From: JBDUDK01 sp040002995
GTDB taxonomy: Bacteria; Actinomycetota; Acidimicrobiia; Acidimicrobiales; Ilumatobacteraceae
Length of the DNA: 13,666 nucleotides
Direction of reading: 5' to 3'
Assembly: GCA_040002995.1 (NCBI GenBank)
Contig: JBDUDK010000042.1
Span: forward strand, 1-13,666
Shown: in pieces, positions 6,640 to 12,701 of the stretch
Layout of the letters: every line of letters starts with the position of its first letter
How positions within the stretch are numbered: position 1 is the stretch's first letter
Position numbers and translations under genes: made by a program
Notes under the pieces: generated by a model
The model's input: only the letters and a program-made list of their open reading frames with translations
Told to the model about the DNA's origin: nothing
Databases searched by the model: none

Positions 6640-7575
6640 ATGCTCGACCCGCCCCAGCCACCCGGCCTACGGCCGCCGGCACCGATCCCCGCACAGCCGC
6701 CGCGCTCGCGCCGTCGGAGTTCCGCGAAGTCCGGCGCTCTCTTCGTCGGAATTACCCTCTTCGCGGTGCTGTGCGGAGCGGCCGTACTGAAATTCCGCAG
6801 CCAAGCCGCTCCCGACGTGGCCGTCGAGTCGAAAACCGTGTCGAGAACCGACGCGACATCCGAGGTGACGGTCGGCTCAGCCTCCACGTTCCCACCAGTC
6901 GAACTCACCTCGACCACCGACACCGCCGTCCTCGTCGGTACCGCATCACCCGGCGCGGTGGTGCTCGTGCTCGGTCGCCAAGCGGTCGCCGACGCCTCCG
7001 GGGCGTGGCGGATCACTGTCGATCTCGTGCCCGGCATCAACCACTTCCAGGCCGTCGCCACCGAACCGTCGGGCTTGCAGGTAGCGACGAACTTCACCGT
7101 CATCTACACCCCGCCCGCCACCTCGGCCGCCACGTCGGCCGCCACCACCTCAGCGGCGCCTCCCACCATCAGCAATGCCACCACGCCCGTCGTCAGGCCG
7201 GCCACCACCGCAACGGCTCCTCCCGCCATCATCACCAATACCACGACGACCGTTGCCGTCAACGTTCCAGTGACGATCTCGTCGCCACTCGACGGAGCGG
7301 TTGTCGCAGCTGTTCAGATCACGGTGTCGGGTACCGCGGCGCCCGGCGCACGCGTAAACGCGGCCGGCACCCTCGCCTCCGCCGCCGAGAACGGCCTCTG
7401 GTCGGCATTCGTCACGCTCAAACCCGGCACCAACCGCCTCACGGTGACCGCCACAACCCCGGCGGGTGTCACCAGCGCCTCGATCACCGTCCGCTATAAC
7501 CCTCGAGCGACCACGACATCGGTGCCGCCACAGACGACCACGATCCCTGTCGACACGGAGCCGCCGCCACCCTGA
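6640..7575 (+). CDS. Single-pass membrane protein with two Ig-like domains (paralogue B)
   Basis: A 311-residue tandem paralogue of the preceding gene. Pro- and Arg-rich N-terminus (PPRSRRRSSAK), membrane span ~31-50 (GALFVGITLFAVLCGAAVL, sharing the CGAA(L/V)L motif with paralogue A), Ig-like domain 1 at ~86-158, a long Ala/Thr/Pro linker (~159-206), Ig-like domain 2 at ~208-288, then a Thr/Pro tail ending IPVDTEPPPP. Domain 2 is much closer to domain 2 of paralogue A (both contain SPLDGAVV, PGARVNAAGT and GLWSA) than to its own domain 1, so a two-domain ancestor was duplicated whole. The start lies nine bases after the upstream stop and has no strong ribosome site, so translation may be coupled. 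Function unknown; membrane-anchored, domains outside the cytoplasm. Confidence 0.8.
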   Translation: MLDPPQPPGLRPPAPIPAQPPRSRRRSSAKSGALFVGITLFAVLCGAAVLKFRSQAAPDVAVESKTVSRTDATSEVTVGSASTFPPVELTSTTDTAVLVGTASPGAVVLVLGRQAVADASGAWRITVDLVPGINHFQAVATEPSGLQVATNFTVIYTPPATSAATSAATTSAAPPTISNATTPVVRPATTATAPPAIITNTTTTVAVNVPVTISSPLDGAVVAAVQITVSGTAAPGARVNAAGTLASAAENGLWSAFVTLKPGTNRLTVTATTPAGVTSASITVRYNPRATTTSVPPQTTTIPVDTEPPPP

Positions 7576-7595
7576 TCGCGTCGGGTCGTCACCGG

Positions 7596-7601
7596 TACTC
7601 T
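7596..7601 (+). promoter_or_regulatory. Candidate -10 box (TACTCT) for leaderless dehydrogenase mRNA
   Basis: TACTCT fits TANNNT and is followed by exactly six bases and ATG 7608, with no Shine-Dalgarno sequence. This would give the dehydrogenase its own leaderless transcript even though it sits only 32 bp after paralogue B. Confidence 0.45.
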
Positions 7602-7607
7602 GCCGCC

Positions 7608-8651
7608 ATGCGCGCCGCCGTCATGAGGAACTGGGAATTGTCGGTCGAGGACGTCGCCGATCCGGTGCCGGGGCCCGGGCAGGTGCTCACCAGAGTTCTG
7701 GCGTGCGGCATCTGCGGGAGCGACCTCCACCTCCTCAAGCACGGCGCCCGCCAACTGGGGCTCGCGGCCGAGCTCGCCAAAGGCCAACCGCCCGACCCCT
7801 TGCGTCCCATCCCCCTCGAGCCGGCGCGGCCCACGATCATGGGCCACGAGTTCTGTTGCGAGGTCGTCGCGCTCGGGCCCGAGTGCACGAACCTCAAGGA
7901 GGGCGACACTGTGGTGTCGCTTCCCATCGCCTTCGACACTCAGGGCCTCCACGGCCTCGGCTTCTCGTCGGTCTACCCCGGTGGCTACGCCGAGCTCATG
8001 GTGCTGAACGACATGCTGGCCCTCAAGGTGCCCGGCGGGCTTTCCCCGCGTCTCGCCGCGCTCACCGAGCCGCTCGCGGTCGGCGTGCATGCCGTCAACA
8101 AGAGCGGCATCGGCGCCAAAGACGCCGCGCTCGTGTTGGGCTGTGGACCCGTCGGGCTGGCCGTCATCGTCGAGCTCCGCCGCCGGGGTCTTGGGCCGAT
8201 CGTCGCCGCCGACTACTCCTCGGCCCGCCGCCGCCTCGCCGAGAAATTCGGCGCTGACCTGGTGGTCGATCCCGCCCATCAAACGGCCATCGAGGCGTGG
8301 CGCGGCATCGACGGTTCGCGGCCGCTCGTGATATTCGAGGCCGTTGGCGTCCCCGGCATGCTCGACCAGGCGATGGTGATGGCACCGAGAGACGCCCGCA
8401 TTCTCGTCGTGGGGGTCTGCATGGAAGACGACGTCGTGCGCCCCATCATCGGCATCGGCCGCGAGCTGACGATCCAATTCGCGCTCGGCTACGACCCGGT
8501 CGAGTTCGCCGGAACGCTCGCCGCCATCGCCGACGGCGCGATTGACGTTTCTGCCCTTATCACCAGCACGGTTGCTGTCGATGGTGTACCGGGAGCCTTC
8601 ACGGACCTGGCCGATCCCGAGGCCCACGCCAAAATTCTCGTCGAGCCGTAG
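7608..8651 (+). CDS. Zinc-type medium-chain alcohol dehydrogenase family protein
   Basis: A 347-residue MDR-superfamily oxidoreductase. The GroES-like catalytic domain carries ACGICGSDLHLL, with C36 as the catalytic-zinc cysteine and H41 nearby, and MGHEF (H80, E81) as further zinc ligands. The usual four-cysteine structural-zinc loop is absent; that region reads SLPIAFDTQGLHGLGF. The Rossmann domain has VLGCGPVGLAVI (the GxGxxG dinucleotide site), and the acidic AADYSSARRR after strand 2 suggests NAD rather than NADP. The substrate cannot be told: alcohol, polyol and other dehydrogenases share these features. Cytoplasmic. It sits between paralogues B and C of the Ig-like family, probably with its own promoter, 37 bp before the third paralogue. 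Confidence 0.9.
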   Translation: MRAAVMRNWELSVEDVADPVPGPGQVLTRVLACGICGSDLHLLKHGARQLGLAAELAKGQPPDPLRPIPLEPARPTIMGHEFCCEVVALGPECTNLKEGDTVVSLPIAFDTQGLHGLGFSSVYPGGYAELMVLNDMLALKVPGGLSPRLAALTEPLAVGVHAVNKSGIGAKDAALVLGCGPVGLAVIVELRRRGLGPIVAADYSSARRRLAEKFGADLVVDPAHQTAIEAWRGIDGSRPLVIFEAVGVPGMLDQAMVMAPRDARILVVGVCMEDDVVRPIIGIGRELTIQFALGYDPVEFAGTLAAIADGAIDVSALITSTVAVDGVPGAFTDLADPEAHAKILVEP

Positions 8652-8672
8652 GACGGCGAAGTGCCCGACAGA

Positions 8673-8700
8673 CCATGACCATCACCCCATGACGATCACC
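8673..8700 (+). repeat. 14-bp tandem duplication of a start region, with upstream mini-ORF
   Basis: CCATGACCATCACC (8673-8686) is followed directly by CCATGACGATCACC (8687-8700), with one mismatch. The second copy contains the ATG (8689) of the Ig-like gene. The first contains an ATG at 8675 that opens a five-codon frame, MTITP, whose TGA (8690-8692) overlaps the true start as ATGA. The 14-bp shift puts the first ATG out of frame, so it may act as a leader peptide that couples or tunes initiation. Confidence 0.7.
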
Positions 8701-9372
8701 GAGACCAGACCAACGGTCGACTGGGACAAGGAGCGCCGCAAGAAGCGCCGCCGCCGCCTTGACACCGTCGACGCGGGACTCGTGCTCGTGGCCGCCGTCC
8801 TCCTCGGCGTGGGCTCGCACCTGTTCACCGACTCGCTGTTTCGTAGCCGCACCAACACGGTCGCGGCGGTCGTTCCCGAGACGCTCCCGTCGACCACGCT
8901 GCCCGGAATTGAGGGGCCCATCAATCTCGCTCTCACACCCGGCATCGACGGTGTGATCACTGACCACCGACCGATGACGATGTCCGGCACGGCAACTCCG
9001 GGTGCGATCGTGAGCATCGGCGGCTTGCGGTCGACCTCGCGAAGCGACGGGAGCTGGGCGATCACCGTGTTGTTGAAGCCCGGTGTGAACGAGTTCAGGG
9101 TCGTTGCCGAGGGCGGTGCCGGCAACTCCGCGGCCCAGACCCTCACCGTCACGTACCGGCCATCCACGACGACCATCCCCGTCGCGCCGACGATCGACGT
9201 CACCCCCACATCGGAAGCCACGACGACCGCGGCGACGACCGCTGTGTCCACGACGGCTGCGGCGACGCCCACCACTCGGGCCCCGGCCCCGTCAACGACG
9301 CGGTCCACGGTGCCGACGACCGCGCCGCCCACGACAGCTTCCGTGCCGGTCGATACCGAGCCGACGGCCTAG
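8689..9372 (+). CDS. Single-pass membrane protein with one Ig-like domain and long Thr-rich tail (paralogue C)
   Basis: A 227-residue shorter relative of the two upstream proteins. Residues 12-23 are strongly basic (KERRKKRRRR), a membrane span follows at ~27-46 (GLVLVAAVLLGVGSHLF), then one Ig-like domain at ~76-148 (MTMSGTATPGAIVSIGG, GSWAITVLLKPGVNEF). A Thr/Ala/Pro-rich tail (~149-227) ends VPVDTEPTA, matching the PVDTEP end of paralogue B. ATG 8689 is chosen because upstream in-frame codons overlap the dehydrogenase gene and read as non-native sequence, and because a basic-then-hydrophobic N-terminus follows it directly. No Shine-Dalgarno is present; a mini-ORF overlaps the start. The Thr-rich tail could be O-glycosylated or span the wall (inference). 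Function unknown. Confidence 0.8.
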   Translation: MTITETRPTVDWDKERRKKRRRRLDTVDAGLVLVAAVLLGVGSHLFTDSLFRSRTNTVAAVVPETLPSTTLPGIEGPINLALTPGIDGVITDHRPMTMSGTATPGAIVSIGGLRSTSRSDGSWAITVLLKPGVNEFRVVAEGGAGNSAAQTLTVTYRPSTTTIPVAPTIDVTPTSEATTTAATTAVSTTAAATPTTRAPAPSTTRSTVPTTAPPTTASVPVDTEPTA

Positions 9373-9384
9373 CCTGCGGCCTCG

Positions 9385-11493
9385 ATGGCCGACACCTTCC
9401 CCCGCCAGCAGGCCCGCACGCAGCGCTTCACGCTCGGCGAGCCGCGCACGTTCACGGTGTCGCCCGATGGCCGGCGGGTGGTATTTCTCCGCTCCGCCGG
9501 AGGCAGTGACCCGGTCACGTGCCTGTGGGTGCTCGACGTCGCCAACGGCACCGAGAGGCTGCTCGCCGACCCCCGCGAGCTCCTCGGCGGGTCGGTCACC
9601 GAAGATCTGACGCCCGAGGAACGAACTCGCCGCGAACGACTTCGCGATTCGGCCCAGGGCATCACCTCCTACGCCACCGACACCGACGTCCGGGTCTGCG
9701 CGTTCACCCTTGCCGGACGCCTCTACACCGCGGGTCTCATCACCGGTGGCGTACGCGCGCTCGACGTACCCGGCCCGGTGTTCGATCCCCGGCCGGATCC
9801 GTCGGCCACGCGGCTCGCGTACCTGAAGGGCCGGGCGCTCATGATCGCCGCGCTCGACGGGAGCACAACCGAATGGGCCGGCGAAGAAGATCCCAACATC
9901 AGTTGGGGGGCGGCCGAGTTCGTCTCAGCCGAGGAGATAGGGCGCTTCCGGGGCTACTGGTGGGCACCCAACGGCGAAGAGCTCGCGGCGACGCGCGTCG
10001 ACGTCTCGCCCGTGGGCCGCTGGTACATCTCCGATCCTGCACAGCCGTGGGTGGAGCCGACGCTGGTCCGGTACCCGGCCGCCGGCACGCCGAACGCGGA
10101 TGTCACGCTGCACATCCTTCGCCTCGACGGCTCGGGTCTCGAGGTCACATGGGACCGCATCGAGTTCCCCTACCTCGTCGATGTCTCGTGGGACACCCAC
10201 GGCCTTTTCGCCACAGTGCAAAGCCGTGATCAACGCACTCTTCGCGTGCTGTCGGCCGACACCGCAACCGGCACGACGGCCACCGTGGCCGAGGACCATG
10301 ACGACACATGGGTCGAACTTGTGGAGGGTGCCCCCCGTCGCCTCGCCGATGGCCGTCTCGTGATGGTGGCGGATCGTGACGGCGCCCGCCGGCTGATCGT
10401 CGACGGCGAGACGGTGACGCCGGCGGTGCTGCAGGTGCGCTCTGTCGCGCATGTGGGCGACGACCACGTGCTGGTGGCGGCGAACGATGTCGACGAGCCC
10501 GCGCAGCAGCACATATGGCGCTGGGACAGCGAGGGCCTCACGGCTCTCACCACCATGCCCGGCGTGCATTCGGCGGTGGCGGGCGGCGCCACCGTGGTGA
10601 TGTCGTCGCGCTCGCTGGATTGGGACGGCACTCGGGTGAGCGTGCTCGACGGCCCGCCCATCGCCTCGCACGCCGAGACTCCCCTCGTCGTGCCCAACCT
10701 CACGATCCTGCGCGTGGGTGAGGAGCGCCTCGCGACCGCGCTCTTGGTCCCGAGGGGCGGTGTCGCCCCCGGCGTTCGCCTGCCGGTTCTGCTCGACCCC
10801 TACGGTGGGCCGCACGGCTCGCGGGTGCTAGCCGCGCGCAACGCCCATCTCACGGCGCAATGGTTTGCCGATCAAGGTTTCGCCGTCGTTGCGATCGATG
10901 GCCGCGGTACGCCGGGACGGGGCAGCGAATGGGAACGAGCCGTCCACCGTGACCTGGCGGGGCCGGTCCTCGACGATCAGGTCGACGGTCTGCACGCGCT
11001 CGCCAACCGCGACGATCGACTCGACCTCACGAAGGTGGCCATTCGAGGCTGGTCGTTCGGTGGGTACCTCGCGGCGCTCGCCGTCCTACGCCGCCCCGAC
11101 GTCTTCCACGCCGCCGTCGCGGGCGCCCCTCCCACCGACTGGCGTTGGTACGACACCCACTACACCGAGCGCTACCTCGGCGACCCGAACGCCGATCCAG
11201 GGCCGTACGAACGCTGTTCGTTAATTGCCGACGCCGCAAAACTGCACCGCCCGCTGCTTCTCATTCACGGTCTGGCCGACGACAACGTCGTCGCCGCGCA
11301 CACCCTGCAGTTCTCCTCAGCGCTTCTCGCTGCGGGTCGCGCCCACCGCGTGTTGCCGCTGTCGGGTGTGACCCACATGGCGTCACAGGAGGAGGTCGCC
11401 GAGAACCTCCTGCTCCTGCAGTTGGAGTTTCTGCGGGAAGCGCTCGGGATCACTCCGCCAGAGGAGGATCGAGCCGTCGGGCTCTCCGGCTGA
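9385..11493 (+). CDS. S9B-family serine peptidase, dipeptidyl peptidase IV-like
   Basis: A 702-residue prolyl-oligopeptidase-clan enzyme. Residues ~15-430 form the N-terminal beta-propeller (FTVSPDGRRVVFLR at the start). It includes AAEFVSAEEIGRFRGYWW, in which E183/E184 match the double-Glu that holds the substrate N-terminus in DPP-IV. The alpha/beta hydrolase domain carries DPYGGPHGS (Y473, oxyanion hole), GWSFGGY with nucleophile S557, YTERYLG (Y593, Y597, S1 pocket), HGLADDNV (D632, N634) and GVTHM (H664). The triad is thus complete and the enzyme should remove N-terminal X-Pro or X-Ala dipeptides. No signal peptide is visible, so it is likely cytoplasmic, for peptide recycling. It starts 12 bp after paralogue C without a clear ribosome site and overlaps the LAHTG gene tail to tail by 44 bp. 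Confidence 0.93.
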   Translation: MADTFPRQQARTQRFTLGEPRTFTVSPDGRRVVFLRSAGGSDPVTCLWVLDVANGTERLLADPRELLGGSVTEDLTPEERTRRERLRDSAQGITSYATDTDVRVCAFTLAGRLYTAGLITGGVRALDVPGPVFDPRPDPSATRLAYLKGRALMIAALDGSTTEWAGEEDPNISWGAAEFVSAEEIGRFRGYWWAPNGEELAATRVDVSPVGRWYISDPAQPWVEPTLVRYPAAGTPNADVTLHILRLDGSGLEVTWDRIEFPYLVDVSWDTHGLFATVQSRDQRTLRVLSADTATGTTATVAEDHDDTWVELVEGAPRRLADGRLVMVADRDGARRLIVDGETVTPAVLQVRSVAHVGDDHVLVAANDVDEPAQQHIWRWDSEGLTALTTMPGVHSAVAGGATVVMSSRSLDWDGTRVSVLDGPPIASHAETPLVVPNLTILRVGEERLATALLVPRGGVAPGVRLPVLLDPYGGPHGSRVLAARNAHLTAQWFADQGFAVVAIDGRGTPGRGSEWERAVHRDLAGPVLDDQVDGLHALANRDDRLDLTKVAIRGWSFGGYLAALAVLRRPDVFHAAVAGAPPTDWRWYDTHYTERYLGDPNADPGPYERCSLIADAAKLHRPLLLIHGLADDNVVAAHTLQFSSALLAAGRAHRVLPLSGVTHMASQEEVAENLLLLQLEFLREALGITPPEEDRAVGLSG

Positions 11494-11767
11494 CCACCAA
11501 CAGCGTTCCTCCGCACGCGGCGAACACCAACCCGAGCGTCAGCTCACCGCCCGTTGCAGGACCGGTGTGAGCCAAGGGATCGTTCGAGACCTGGGTGCCC
11601 AAGACGGTGGGCTGGGTCGTGTTGACCAGGGAGGTGGGCGTACCGATCGACGGGGTGATCGTGGTCGTGGTCGTGGACACGGCTGTCGTGTCAGCGGCGA
11701 ACGCCGGAGCCGCCACCGTCAGTAGGCCACCGGCCATGGCCGTTGCCACCCAGGACTTTCTACGCAT
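11450..11767 (-). CDS. Small secreted Thr-rich protein with LAHTG cell-wall sorting signal
   Basis: A 105-residue protein. Residues 1-24 form a clear Sec signal peptide (MRRK, then hydrophobic AMAGGLLTVAAPAFA with AFA cleavage). The mature part is Thr-rich and low in complexity (~25-60). It ends in a sorting signal: LAHTG (65-69), hydrophobic segment ~76-92 and a basic tail (SRRARRLD). LAxTG is the motif used by class E sortases of high-GC actinobacteria (family knowledge), so the protein is probably linked to the cell wall. Longer in-frame starts up to 11944 would put about 59 unrelated residues before the signal peptide and overlap prmC, so ATG 11767 is chosen. It lies 34 bp downstream of prmC and may share its transcript. 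No sortase gene is in the window. Function unknown. Confidence 0.8.
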   Translation of the reverse strand: MRRKSWVATAMAGGLLTVAAPAFAADTTAVSTTTTTITPSIGTPTSLVNTTQPTVLGTQVSNDPLAHTGPATGGELTLGLVFAACGGTLLVVSRRARRLDPPLAE

Positions 11768-11801
11768 CGCACCACCGCCTACTCCGCCCGGCTCGACGGT
11801 A

Positions 11802-12701
11802 CTACGCCTGCGTGACCGAAGCCACGGTCTGTGGTCGTCGGGCCACGAAGACGCGGTCGTGGCCGGCGAGGTCTGGGAGCACCTCGACGGTGGCAAAACC
11901 GGCGGTCTGGGCCAGTGCCGTGACGGCCGGCCCCTGCCTCGCACCGAGCTCGCACACGAGGACGCCGCCGGGTGCGAGCCATCTCGCGGCGTCCGGCACG
12001 ATTTGTTCGTAACACTCGAGGCCTGTGGGCCCCGCCCGCAAGGCCGCCGCCGGCTCCCACGCCTCGACCTCTGACGGAAGTTCTTCGTGGTCGGCGACGT
12101 AGGGCGGATTGGCCACGACCACGTCGACGCGTTCGCGGAGCATGACCGGCAGCGCGGTGAACCACGAGCCCTCGACTACGCGCACGTTGCGCCCGTGGCG
12201 GCTCGATAGACCCGCCAAGTTGGCGCGGGTCACGTCGACGGCGTCGCGCGCGCTGTCGACCGCCCACATCTCGACAGCGTCCGGGGGAAGCTCGCTGACG
12301 ACGGAGAGGGCGACCGCACCCGACCCGGTACCGAGGTCGACGATCGTGATCGGCCGTTGCTCGGCCAGCCGTTTCCTGGCGTGCTCGATCGCCACCTCCG
12401 CGACAAGCTCGGTCTCGGGACGGGGGATCAATACGCGGCGATCGACGAGCAGGTCGAGGTGGCGGAACGCCCAGTGTCCGAGCACGTATTGAAGGGGCTC
12501 ACCGGCGAGGCGCCGACGCACCAGGCCGTCGAGGCGGGCGACCGCGAGTGCCGTGGCGCGTTCGTCGAGGTCGGTGGTCCACTCGTCGCCTTCAAGGCCC
12601 GACACTTCTTCGACGAGCCAGCGCGCGGGGACCGCATCACCGAGGCGCCCGGTCGTCTCGACCCACAGCCGACGCCACGTCAAGGTCTCGTCGGCGTTCA
12701 T
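11802..12701 (-). CDS. prmC: Peptide chain release factor N5-glutamine methyltransferase
   Basis: Methylates the Gln of the GGQ loop of release factors RF1/RF2 with SAM, which raises termination efficiency. The 299-residue protein is full length. It has an N-terminal helical domain (with GEPLQYVLGHWAF at 67-79 and VLIPRPETELV at 90-100) and a Rossmann domain with IVDLGTGSGAVALS (motif I, 120-133), the acidic AVDSARDAV (147-155), and catalytic NPPYV (198-202), whose Asn and first Pro hold the substrate amide. ATG overlaps the prfA stop as ATGA, with GAGGA about seven bases upstream, so the two genes are translationally coupled and enzyme and substrate are made together. Neighbour and motifs together leave no real alternative. 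Confidence 0.97.
   Translation of the reverse strand: MNADETLTWRRLWVETTGRLGDAVPARWLVEEVSGLEGDEWTTDLDERATALAVARLDGLVRRRLAGEPLQYVLGHWAFRHLDLLVDRRVLIPRPETELVAEVAIEHARKRLAEQRPITIVDLGTGSGAVALSVVSELPPDAVEMWAVDSARDAVDVTRANLAGLSSRHGRNVRVVEGSWFTALPVMLRERVDVVVANPPYVADHEELPSEVEAWEPAAALRAGPTGLECYEQIVPDAARWLAPGGVLVCELGARQGPAVTALAQTAGFATVEVLPDLAGHDRVFVARRPQTVASVTQA

Noticed and set aside
6546..7103. Minus-strand frame across the junction of Ig-like paralogues A and B
   Set aside because: Shadow of two plus-strand genes with clear domain repeats.
7494..8627. 377-codon open frame on the minus strand
   Set aside because: Antisense to the zinc-type dehydrogenase, which has intact ACGICGSDLH, GHE and GCGPVG motifs; long antisense frames are expected in high-GC DNA.
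8542..8688. Upstream in-frame extension of Ig-like paralogue C
   Set aside because: It overlaps the end of the dehydrogenase gene out of frame and would bury the basic-plus-hydrophobic N-terminus behind 49 unrelated residues.
9925..10815. 296-codon open frame on the minus strand
   Set aside because: Antisense to the S9 peptidase; composition (His/Arg-rich) and lack of motifs mark it as a shadow.
4178..11767. Mobile element or genomic island with integrase and attachment repeats
   Set aside because: No transposase, integrase, tRNA or flanking direct repeats were seen, and codon and base composition look like the neighbours.
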